From positions 1 to 21,867 of the forward strand of contig DASTZI010000203.1 of assembly GCA_035764385.1 (NCBI GenBank): a DNA stretch of 21,867 nt. The letters run 5' to 3'. This DNA is from Gp6-AA40 sp035764385 (GTDB lineage Bacteria; Acidobacteriota; Vicinamibacteria; Vicinamibacterales; UBA2999). Under the pieces are notes generated by a model that saw only the letters and a program-made list of their open reading frames with translations, was not told where the DNA came from and searched no databases. Shown here one piece after another: positions 13,531 to 20,984 of this stretch. The translations under genes and the position numbers were made by a program. Position 1 is the stretch's first letter, and the number at the start of each line of letters is the position of its first letter.

Positions 13531-15983
13531 GTCGGCTCCACCCGTTGTTGCGGGCTCGTTGCGCGCGCCCTGCCCCAGCTGCCCAGAAGCAACACCACGC
13601 AGATGATGGTGCTGATCCCACTGGTCAACAGTCCCCATCGCAACGATCGCGACTCCATCGTGAAATCGACGCGATGGGTGCCCGGGGGAACGACGATCGC
13701 CTGCAGCGTGACATCGGCGCGGTAGATCGGCGTTTCGGATCCGTCGATGCGGGCGCGCCAGCCCGGATACGCATTCTCGCTCAGGACGAGAAAGCCGCCA
13801 CCCTGGCTGGTCACGCGCAACTCGATGTCACCATCTCCAACGCGATCGACGCTCACCGCCGATGCACCCGGCGAAAACGTCAACTTCGGCGGAACGAGCG
13901 ACGAGTCCACCAGCGCAACGCGGCGCGCGTCGAACGCAGTGCCATCGGGAAACCGGGACGTCTTCACAGTACGAATCGCCTCGGCCTCGGTCATCGCCGT
14001 CACGGTCTCCGCCATCCAGGCACGCGGCAGCGCGCGACGATTCTCGAAGACCATCACCTCCGTCTCGCCTTTGATGTTCTCGTCCATGCCGCGATCCGTT
14101 TCGCGTGAGGTTCGGAAATGCATTGCTTCGCGCCATCGTTCACTGCCGTACAGCCAATGCTGCCGCTCCTGGTCGGCCAATTGCGGCGCGTTCACGATGA
14201 CGTCTTTCACCGCAAGCAGATCGAGCGTCTGGTCCTCGTCCGCCAGCACTCCAGGCCGTACTTCCCCGTTGGCTCCCATCGTCGCCAGACGCGACACCCG
14301 ATCGAGCAGCATGGCCCCATAGCCGCCGGCGATCGGGATGCGCCAGGCGCGCGCGAAGGTCCCCGGCAGCAGCTCGTCCACGTGCGTGCCGCCGATGGCC
14401 AGCGCGCGCGCATGCGTCGGTTCGAGGTCGCGCCCGATCGCTTGCGCGTGAACGCTTGGCTGCGTCTGCTCCGCTGTGAGGGCGTAGTACTCGATGCCGT
14501 CAGCTTTGATGTCGTACGGCAGCGCGTTGAGCAGATCGATGACGAGCACGACCATCAGCGCACCGTACGCGACTGGCGACCGGCGCCTCATCACCCAGAC
14601 GGTTGCGGCCGCCGCCGCTCCGAGCACGATGAACTGGATCCACACTCCCACGCTCAGCACCGACAGCACACCTGGACCTGGCTCGCCGTGCGGGCCTTCG
14701 AGCGGGAACGAGCTCGGAAATGCGCGAATCAACAGCGCGCCAGTCACCATCGCAACAGACAGAACGAGAAGAACGACGCGAAACGCGCGCGGCGACACTT
14801 CGCGGCGCTGCAGGGCAGCGAGGCCAAACCCGGCGAGCACGCTCGCGCCGAACGCGAACAAGAACATGTGACGCGACAGGTTCCTGAACCATGAATAGAG
14901 CGGAACGTAGTACGCGACGCTGACGAGCGGGGTGGACGTGCCGAGCGCCATGCCAATGCCCACGAGGGCCATGACCAGCCAGAATGCGATTCGCCAATCC
15001 TTCCGCACGCGGGAGATGCCAATCAGCGCGAGCAACAAGGTCGCGATGCCAACGTAGGTTGGCAATTCGGTCGTCGGTCCGTGAAGGATGGTGGGAAAGA
15101 CGAAGGAGAATGCCTGTGGCGCCGTGAGCGAGGGTCCGACGAAGCGCGTGAATGTCAACCCCGCGCTTCGAATGACAAGCGTTCGCGCTTCGATCAGCGG
15201 CAGCGCCTTCACCGCGGACATCAGAATGCCGAGGCCAAACATGGCGGCGGTCGCTCCGAGCCATCGGAGACGGGACTCGGGATTCGGGATTCGGGATTCG
15301 AAGTTCAGGGTTCGCGCCGAGCTGTTGGCGAATATGCCGACCAGTGCATACAGGCCAGCGCAATACATGACATACATCGCGGGCTGCGGATGGCCCGCGA
15401 GGATGCAGTTACCAACCGCAAACGCGCCAATTGCAACCCAGCGCCACAAATATGGGGACACGCGCAGCCGATCCAGCGAAAGCACGATCAGCGGCAGCCA
15501 TGCGATCACATGCACGTGGTTGATATGCCGCAGGCGCTCGAGCATTTCCTCCGACAGCCCATAGGCGAGCCCCGCGAACATCGCCGCCGTCTTCGAGCGC
15601 GTCAGCGTGAAGACGTATGCGTAGGTCAAACACGCCGCGAGCAATGGACCTGACATCACGACGGCCGTCCACGACTTCAGGACTTCTCCGAAGACAACGT
15701 TCGGCAGATAAAAATTGAAGTTGGCGGGGTCGGCGAGTACTGGCAAGCCGCTGAATTCGAAGCTCGACCACTTCCAGATCGGCGACAGAAAAATCGGCAG
15801 ACCGTTCTCGTACAGATCGCTCTCGGCCAGATACAACGGCCGCAGGAAAAACCGCGCGAAGAGCCACGTGAAGAGGCCCGTGAAGACGAGCAGGACCAGG
15901 AGATGCGCGAACTTGCTCGAGAGAGACCGCTCTACGCCACTCGGGATTGGCGCCTCGACCTTGTTCGGGGCGGGCGTGTGCAC
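13527..15983 (-). CDS. YfhO-like polytopic membrane protein (GT-C glycosyltransferase type)
   Basis: An 818-residue inner-membrane protein. The N-terminal two thirds holds about a dozen hydrophobic segments; the first (LLVLLVFTGLFTWLFARFF) leads to an early outside loop with ESDLYENGLPIF, in the position of the acidic catalytic loop of GT-C enzymes. A large extracytoplasmic domain (about 490-780) ends with YPGWRARIDG and VPPGTHRVDFTMES, then a last transmembrane segment near the C-terminus. That ending is the signature of YfhO-family proteins, which glycosylate lipoteichoic acid or other envelope polymers in the few studied cases. The only workable start is GTG 15983, with a poor Shine-Dalgarno. 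A TACACT hexamer lies on the minus strand at 15998-15993, too close to be a normal promoter for that start. Residues 225-238 are encoded by a heptamer microsatellite. The gene overlaps the cupin by four bases. Confidence 0.8.
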   Translation of the reverse strand: MHTPAPNKVEAPIPSGVERSLSSKFAHLLVLLVFTGLFTWLFARFFLRPLYLAESDLYENGLPIFLSPIWKWSSFEFSGLPVLADPANFNFYLPNVVFGEVLKSWTAVVMSGPLLAACLTYAYVFTLTRSKTAAMFAGLAYGLSEEMLERLRHINHVHVIAWLPLIVLSLDRLRVSPYLWRWVAIGAFAVGNCILAGHPQPAMYVMYCAGLYALVGIFANSSARTLNFESRIPNPESRLRWLGATAAMFGLGILMSAVKALPLIEARTLVIRSAGLTFTRFVGPSLTAPQAFSFVFPTILHGPTTELPTYVGIATLLLALIGISRVRKDWRIAFWLVMALVGIGMALGTSTPLVSVAYYVPLYSWFRNLSRHMFLFAFGASVLAGFGLAALQRREVSPRAFRVVLLVLSVAMVTGALLIRAFPSSFPLEGPHGEPGPGVLSVLSVGVWIQFIVLGAAAAATVWVMRRRSPVAYGALMVVLVIDLLNALPYDIKADGIEYYALTAEQTQPSVHAQAIGRDLEPTHARALAIGGTHVDELLPGTFARAWRIPIAGGYGAMLLDRVSRLATMGANGEVRPGVLADEDQTLDLLAVKDVIVNAPQLADQERQHWLYGSERWREAMHFRTSRETDRGMDENIKGETEVMVFENRRALPRAWMAETVTAMTEAEAIRTVKTSRFPDGTAFDARRVALVDSSLVPPKLTFSPGASAVSVDRVGDGDIELRVTSQGGGFLVLSENAYPGWRARIDGSETPIYRADVTLQAIVVPPGTHRVDFTMESRSLRWGLLTSGISTIICVVLLLGSWGRARATSPQQRVEPT
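15272..15313. repeat. Heptamer microsatellite inside the YfhO-like gene
   Basis: Six 7-base units follow without gap: GGGACTC (15272), GGGATTC three times (15279, 15286, 15293), GAAGTTC (15300) and AGGGTTC (15307). The total is 42 bases, so the frame is preserved and 14 residues (TLNFESRIPNPESR, 225-238) are added between two transmembrane segments. Gain or loss of one unit would shift the frame. Confidence 0.85.
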
Positions 15984-16090
15984 CTGGCGACGAGTGTACC
16001 ATTGCGAACATCGTGCCCCAGGGTGGCGCCGCCGGGCGATCGCCGCGGTGAATCGCGCGGACGCCCTCGATCACTTCGCATCCGCAAGAA

Positions 16091-16112
16091 GGGGCGGCCG
16101 CTCGGCCGCCCC
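16091..16112 (-). terminator. Terminator-like hairpin after the cold-shock gene
   Basis: Perfect 10-base arms GGGGCGGCCG (16091-16100) and CGGCCGCCCC (16103-16112) surround a 2-base loop. On the minus strand the hairpin comes 8 bases after the cold-shock stop codon and is followed by TTCTTG, a short T-rich tail. A fully paired 2-base loop is impossible in RNA, so the inner pairs would open. It is likely an intrinsic terminator for the cold-shock gene. Confidence 0.65.
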
Positions 16113-16120
16113 CGAGTTGT

Positions 16121-16324
16121 TCAGGCCGGCTTCACATTCTCCGCACGCGGCCCTTTCGGCCCCTGACTGACATCGAAGGATACGCGCTGGCCCTCGCGCA
16201 GGTCGTCGAATCGTGTCCCCTGGCACGCCGACTGATGGAAAAAATATTCGACTCCATCCGGAGCGGCAATGAATCCGAATCCTTTGTCAGTGAGGCGTTT
16301 GATCGTTCCGGTCGTGTTCGCCAT
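16121..16324 (-). CDS. Cold-shock domain protein (CspA family)
   Basis: A 67-residue protein, the normal length for a single cold-shock domain (OB fold). It has the first RNA-binding motif KGFGFI (residues 14-19) and the second as VEYFFHQSA (25-33), where most family members have DVFVHxS. It goes on with LREGQRVSFDVSQGPKGPRAENV, the standard final strands. It should bind single-stranded RNA or DNA and act as an RNA chaperone in the cytoplasm. ATG 16324 has AAGGA 7 bases upstream. The mRNA leader is at most about 100 bases and is shared with the divergent beta-helix gene's upstream region. A GC hairpin lies directly downstream, so it is a single-gene transcript. Very high confidence for family; which physiological condition induces it cannot be read from sequence. 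Confidence 0.95.
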   Translation of the reverse strand: MANTTGTIKRLTDKGFGFIAAPDGVEYFFHQSACQGTRFDDLREGQRVSFDVSQGPKGPRAENVKPA

Positions 16325-16427
16325 AGCGCGTCCTTCTCGTTTCGCACGTTGCGAGGTGCAGCGGCGGCATAACGGCTACGCAGTATCGCACTTCGTCCGA
16401 GTGAACGGGAAGGATTGATAATCGGTC

Positions 16428-17648
16428 ATGCAGGGCCCGCGCCGGCTCAACCGTGCGGAACTGGTCGTCGCGATCGTCCTTACGATGGCCGCGGTTTGCC
16501 TGCACGCGGCGCCTCAAGGGGAGCCGGGGTCCCCGATCGCCTGCGAGCCGGACGGCCAGGAGAATGTGCCCACCGCCGACGCCATTCAGGCGTGCATCGA
16601 TCGGGCACCGGCGTTCTCAGCTGTCGAAATTCCGGCCGGGAAATACCTCCTGAGTCACCAAATCGTCATATCCAGCCCGCTCACCCTCCGCACTGTGGGC
16701 ACCGCTGGCGCCCCCTCGTGCGTCGCTGCACCAGACCGGTGCGCGGTGCTCGTCGCCGCACCCGACCTTGGGGATCAATGGGGGCTGCTCGTCGTGCGCT
16801 CGACGGCAAACGTCAGGTTGGAACACCTCGTCATCGACGGCAATCGGGCGGAACGTACCCAGTCCGCGGCGGCCCGCTTCTGTGTGAACGGCGACAACAC
16901 GTACGGGTTCAACGCCAGCGTTCTCGAGTGCGACGGGTGCAGCGTTGACGATGTGGTCTCCAGGAATGCTGTGTGCGGGACGGGAATGGTCTGGACCGGC
17001 GCGAACGCCACGATCGAGCGCAACGCGTTCCTGTCCAATGGCGATGCCAAAACGCGCAGCATGTGGTCGGACGGGTTGACGCTGCTGTCCGCCCCACGTT
17101 CGACGATTCGCGAGAACATGTTCGAGGACAACTCCGACGTCGCGCTGATCATCGGCTACGGCGTCGATTCGCGCGTCGAGCACAACGCGATCCGGCAACA
17201 GACGCAGCCGGCGTTTGCAGGTCTGATGCTCCACACCTTCAATTCCGACGATCGCGCCTCCAGTGGCGACTTCCGCGGCGCGGCGATCGCCAACAACACC
17301 ATCGACTGCGGTGCTCAGCTCTGCACCTTCGGCATTCAGGTCGGCCCACGTCCGTGGGATTCGACCGCCAACATCATTGGCGGCGAGCTGCATGACAACA
17401 CCGTGAAGGGCGCAAAGATCGGCATCAACGTGGACGGCGCGGGTAACCGCGACGCGCCGATTGCCATCTTCAGCAACAGCGTGGAATCGGCGCCGCCTGG
17501 ATCCTATTTCGCGACATGCGCGCAACCGATTCCGTCGGCGTGGATGAACATCGCGCCGACATCAATCGTCGATCGTCGACAGGAGGAAACGAAAGCAGCC
17601 TCACATCTGTCCGATTGGTGCCAGCTCTGGTCAGATCTGGCGAACTAA
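16428..17648 (+). CDS. Secreted right-handed parallel beta-helix protein
   Basis: A 406-residue protein with a signal peptide (to about residue 28, AVCLHAA). An N-terminal segment (TADAIQACIDRAP...VEIPAGKYLLS) is the opening seen in pectate-lyase-like and GH28-like beta-helix proteins. Rungs follow: VRLEHLVIDGNR, CSVDDVVSRNAVC, ATIERNAFLSNG, STIRENMFEDNSDVALIIGYG, RVEHNAIRQQ, AAIANNTIDCG, LHDNTVKGAKIGI and IAIFSNSVES. Repeated N residues and the 'I.N...' pattern are the mark of the beta-helix coil. Several cysteines probably form disulfides. The conserved Asp triad of GH28 enzymes is not seen, so activity is uncertain; carbohydrate lyase, esterase-like or simple binding remain possible. ATG 16428 is preceded by GGAAGGA some 12 bases upstream, a little far. 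The stop is followed within 2 bases by the nonamer repeat at 17651. Confidence 0.8.
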   Translation: MQGPRRLNRAELVVAIVLTMAAVCLHAAPQGEPGSPIACEPDGQENVPTADAIQACIDRAPAFSAVEIPAGKYLLSHQIVISSPLTLRTVGTAGAPSCVAAPDRCAVLVAAPDLGDQWGLLVVRSTANVRLEHLVIDGNRAERTQSAAARFCVNGDNTYGFNASVLECDGCSVDDVVSRNAVCGTGMVWTGANATIERNAFLSNGDAKTRSMWSDGLTLLSAPRSTIRENMFEDNSDVALIIGYGVDSRVEHNAIRQQTQPAFAGLMLHTFNSDDRASSGDFRGAAIANNTIDCGAQLCTFGIQVGPRPWDSTANIIGGELHDNTVKGAKIGINVDGAGNRDAPIAIFSNSVESAPPGSYFATCAQPIPSAWMNIAPTSIVDRRQEETKAASHLSDWCQLWSDLAN

Positions 17649-17650
17649 AC

Positions 17651-17759
17651 GGGTGCGAGGGGTGCGAGACGTGCAATGGGTGCAATAGGTGTCGCATTCG
17701 CTCCCGTCGCACTTTCGCACGCCTCGCACCGGTTGCACCTTTCGCACCGCTCGCACATC
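17651..17759. repeat. Inverted repeat built from nonamers (NNGTGCRAN / TYGCACNNN)
   Basis: The left arm holds GGGTGCGAG twice (17651, 17660), then ACGTGCAAT (17669) and GGGTGCAAT (17678), all at 9-base spacing. The right arm holds TCGCACTT (17707, one base short), TCGCACGCC (17715), TCGCACCGG (17724), TTGCACCTT (17733), TCGCACCGC (17742) and TCGCACATC (17751). The arms are reverse complements in consensus. The array starts 2 bases after one stop codon and overlaps the stop codon (17758-17760) of the convergent gene, filling the whole gap. The right-arm consensus equals that at 383-418. Confidence 0.9.
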
Positions 17760-20700
17760 AGAATCCCGGCGAAAGATTGAACTGAACGACCCAGCCGCTT
17801 CCCGGCCGCTGAAACGGTCGGGCGAAGTCCAACTGTCCAACAGCGTAGCCGAACAGATTTGCGCGCAACGCCACACCCGCCGATGACACGCCGTCGCGCG
17901 AGCCTCCGAAGAGCGCCGGCTTCTGACCGCTGTTCCAGGCGACGCCGCCGTCGGCAAACAGCGCCACTTCGATCGGCACCGGTCCATACATCCGTGAGGT
18001 GGCGCCAAACGGGCGAAGCAGCGGGAACCGGAATTCAAGATTGCCCACCAGCATGCGGCTGCCGAGCAGGCGGTCGAATGCCGGACATTGACTCACTGCG
18101 CTCGGCACGCAATCAGACGGGCCAAACGTATTGATGTCGTAGCCGCGTACGAGCGACGGGTATCCGATGTACATCGGGAACAGACGCTGATCCTCGCCAC
18201 CGCTGCCGTAGCGACCGTCATGGACCACGCGCGCCGCAATCGTGTAGAACGGCGCCGGCATCAGATATCGCCGATAGTCGACGAGCAGGTTCGTAAAGGT
18301 CAGCGCGCCGAACGTCGGTGATGCTTCGAGCCGGTAGCGCTGCCCTGAGATCGGACTCGTCGCACCGAAGACAGACGTGTCGTAGACGTATGCGGCCGTC
18401 GTGTTCGTCAGGTTCAGCGATGGCGCCAGCGTCTCGGCGTTCGTCACGTCATCGGAGAGGACGGCGCCTGTCGTCAGCGAAGAAACGGTTGTCTCGACGC
18501 GCCGATCGAAGGAGACACGCGTCGTTCCCGCCTGGAATTCCACGCGGCGCGCGCGATCGAATGGATACGCGGTGATGAGCGACGCGCTCTGTTCCGTTTG
18601 ACGATCGATGATGAACTGGTCGACCTGCACAGCGCCCGCCTGCGGCGCGACGCCGGACGTGGAGCTGACGCCTCCGCTCAGGTACGGCACCTGTCCGCCG
18701 ATGACGCCCCATTGCCAGCGGTGTGACTGATCGAAGTAGCCTGCTTCCGCCGCGGTGTCTTTCAGGCTGAAGTTATTGCCGATCCCCGAATTCAGCTGCA
18801 CGGCAGTGACCAGCGTGTGATTGCCAAGCAGATCGCTGAAATAGAACGACAGACCTCCGCCGATGCTCGGCCCGAACCGGTTCACGCCCACCGCGACCGA
18901 CGGCTGCCCGATCCCTTCGAGCGCCAGCGATGGCTTGTAGTCGGTGACCTGCGTCTGCGCCTCCCGCTGTAACGGTGGCAGACCAAAAGACGGATCGGCG
19001 AGCATCGTCGCGACATCGCTCTGCTTGCGCGTGGCCGGCGGAAGGCTAGCCGCGTTTTCGATCTGCTCGGCCGCGGGCGATCGACTGCTCGCCGCATCAA
19101 TCGCGTAGATGTCGTACTTCCCGTCGTTGTAAACGCTGAACGTAGCCACGTCGCGCATGCCCGCGACAGACAACGCCGGGCTGGAGCTGGTGATGCCGCT
19201 CGTCCCCGTGGAGACGTTGGTCAGTTGCGCTAGCTCGCCGTCTCCCACCGAGACCGTGTACAGCTCGGCGATGCCGTTCCGGTTGGAAATGAAATACAGC
19301 TGCCGGCCATCGCGCGACCATTGCGGATTGATCGAGTCGGCGCCGGCGAACGTCTGGACGCGTTGCACGTGGGCGTTGGCCGCGTCGATCGTCGCCAACT
19401 CGTAATGCCCGATCGCCAACGTGTCGAGATTCGTCGTAAATCGGTCCGTCGCAAATGCGATGGTTCGGCTGTCGGGCGACCAGGCCGGATGCAGCTCCGC
19501 GTACGCATCGTTGGTGAGACGCTGCAGCCGCGAGCCCGTCAGGTCATACACGTACAGGTCGCTCAATCCCTGACTCAGTCCGGAAAAGGCGATGGCATGT
19601 CCATCGGGCGCCCACGTGGGATTCAGGATCTGATCGACGCCTGCGACTGAAATCTCACGCTCCTTGTGGCCATTCAGCGCGTTGTAAATCGCAAGCGCCG
19701 GACGTCCTGATGCGACCGTGGCGATCGCCAGTTGCCTGCTCTCACTGTCCCACGTTCCCGCGGAGTAAATGAATTCGATGCTGGACACGTGCGGGTCGGT
19801 GGCCGTGCTCGTCAGCTTGCGGACCACGTCGCCAGTGGCCGCATCCGCAATGTAGAGATCGACGGAGAGCAGTCCTCGCGAGGAGAGGAATGCGATCCAT
19901 TTTCCGTCCGGGCTGATCGCCGGGCCGACGTTCATGCCGGTGCTCTGCTCGGTGCCTCTGATGACCGGACGTCCGGCGCCGGACGGCGGCGTCGTCGCCG
20001 CCAGGATTCGGTCGTAGGTCTGATGAATGGATGCGTGCCACGCCTCTGACAGTTCCTTCGTGTCAACGCCGAGCACCTTCTTGGTGACCATATTCATGTC
20101 GCCCGCCGCGCCGGCAGTCGACAACATCAGCGGAATCAGATCGTCGCCGTATGTGCCGCCCACATACGCCCAGAACGCCTGTCCCCAGCGGTAGGGAAAG
20201 TACTTCGGGTTGTCGAGGTCCTTGATCGCGGGCAGCCGTTCCTGCCGTGCCGCATCGCGCATCCACATTGCGGTATTGGGATCGACGGGGCCGAGCGAGA
20301 GGTACTCCGCCATGCCTTCAATGAACCAGAGAGGGAGGCGTTCCGCACCGTTCTCCCCTGCTGGCGCACCGATCGGCGTGGTGATGTCGAACTGAAACGC
20401 ATGCACCAGCTCGTGCCCGAGGACGTGATCCGTGTCGCCGAGCGGCCCGGCAAGCGGCAGGACGATGCGGCGCCGAATGGGTTCGGTGACGCCTCCAGTG
20501 CCTTCGCCAAGGTCGCCGGGTATGACGTTGGTCTGCTGAAAGTCGGTCGGCGAGGAGTAGAGGATTAGCGGCTGGCGCCCGCGCAGCTCATGATGAAAGA
20601 ACTTCGAGAGCCTCGCGTACCACCGCTCCGCCATCCGCGCCGCGATATCCGTTCCGGCGCGCTCCTCCGGGTAGAAGTAAATGTCGAAGTGCTCGGTGCG

Positions 20701-20841
20701 GAGCACCTTGAAGTCGAGATTTCGATATTGGACTTTGTTCTGTCCGAAGTACTGGGCCGAGCTGTCCTTCGCGGTCACCGCGAGAGCGCCGATCGCGAGA
20801 CAGCACACGACGACGGCATGGAAGCTGTGCAGGACTTTCAT
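17758..20841 (-). CDS. Zinc-metallopeptidase / TolB-like propeller / Omp85-like barrel fusion
   Basis: A 1027-residue outer-membrane protein with three parts. After a signal peptide (about 1-29, ending DSSA) comes a peptidase-MA-like domain (about 35-280) with HELVH at 143-147 and WFIEGMAEY at 172-180; E175 would be the third zinc ligand and E144 the base. A TolB/WD40-like propeller follows (about 300-600), with blades marked SPDGKWIAF, APDGHAIAFSG, SPDSRTIAFATD and SRDGRQLYFISN. The last 330 residues form an Omp85/surface-antigen-type barrel with a VRGY loop (LVRGYDINTFG) and a final strand ending LSPGF. The whole looks like a self-anchored surface or periplasmic protease; Omp85 relatives translocate or insert proteins, so it may process or export a partner (inference). 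ATG 20841 begins the signal peptide; in-frame codons to 20931 do not. Tandem with a related gene just upstream. Confidence 0.85.
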   Translation of the reverse strand: MKVLHSFHAVVVCCLAIGALAVTAKDSSAQYFGQNKVQYRNLDFKVLRTEHFDIYFYPEERAGTDIAARMAERWYARLSKFFHHELRGRQPLILYSSPTDFQQTNVIPGDLGEGTGGVTEPIRRRIVLPLAGPLGDTDHVLGHELVHAFQFDITTPIGAPAGENGAERLPLWFIEGMAEYLSLGPVDPNTAMWMRDAARQERLPAIKDLDNPKYFPYRWGQAFWAYVGGTYGDDLIPLMLSTAGAAGDMNMVTKKVLGVDTKELSEAWHASIHQTYDRILAATTPPSGAGRPVIRGTEQSTGMNVGPAISPDGKWIAFLSSRGLLSVDLYIADAATGDVVRKLTSTATDPHVSSIEFIYSAGTWDSESRQLAIATVASGRPALAIYNALNGHKEREISVAGVDQILNPTWAPDGHAIAFSGLSQGLSDLYVYDLTGSRLQRLTNDAYAELHPAWSPDSRTIAFATDRFTTNLDTLAIGHYELATIDAANAHVQRVQTFAGADSINPQWSRDGRQLYFISNRNGIAELYTVSVGDGELAQLTNVSTGTSGITSSSPALSVAGMRDVATFSVYNDGKYDIYAIDAASSRSPAAEQIENAASLPPATRKQSDVATMLADPSFGLPPLQREAQTQVTDYKPSLALEGIGQPSVAVGVNRFGPSIGGGLSFYFSDLLGNHTLVTAVQLNSGIGNNFSLKDTAAEAGYFDQSHRWQWGVIGGQVPYLSGGVSSTSGVAPQAGAVQVDQFIIDRQTEQSASLITAYPFDRARRVEFQAGTTRVSFDRRVETTVSSLTTGAVLSDDVTNAETLAPSLNLTNTTAAYVYDTSVFGATSPISGQRYRLEASPTFGALTFTNLLVDYRRYLMPAPFYTIAARVVHDGRYGSGGEDQRLFPMYIGYPSLVRGYDINTFGPSDCVPSAVSQCPAFDRLLGSRMLVGNLEFRFPLLRPFGATSRMYGPVPIEVALFADGGVAWNSGQKPALFGGSRDGVSSAGVALRANLFGYAVGQLDFARPFQRPGSGWVVQFNLSPGF

Positions 20842-20964
20842 GCGTATCGACCCTGCAAAGCTGTGACCTTTCGCAACTCTTTGATCGCAGGCCAGTTCGC
20901 ATGCTGTGCAGGGACGAACGCTCGAGCACACCGGACTCGCGCGAGGACACGCGAACCCGGTTCG

Positions 20965-20982
20965 GCCCGATGCCTATCGGGC
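20965..20982 (-). terminator. Hairpin at the 3' end of the partial Omp85-like gene
   Basis: GCCCGAT (20965-20971) and ATCGGGC (20976-20982) form a perfect 7-base stem around a 4-base loop. It begins two bases beyond the stop codon (20985-20987) of the minus-strand gene. No T-run follows, so it is either a Rho-assisted or a stability element. The remaining 20842-20964 gap holds an additional small palindrome CGAACC/GGTTCG near 20951-20963 and no clear promoter. Confidence 0.45.
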
Positions 20983-20984
20983 GG

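Noticed and set aside
15984..16090. Possible small gene between the YfhO-like and cold-shock genes
   Set aside because: Short frames here lack a ribosome-binding site and recognisable content; I see only the terminator-like hairpin beyond 16091.
16325..16427. Divergent promoter pair between the cold-shock and beta-helix genes
   Set aside because: GATACT and GATAAT hexamers exist, but neither has a -35 at usable spacing, and GATAAT lies only 5 bases before the start codon.
17651..17759. CRISPR-like array
   Set aside because: Units are 9 bases with no spacers and there are no cas genes nearby.
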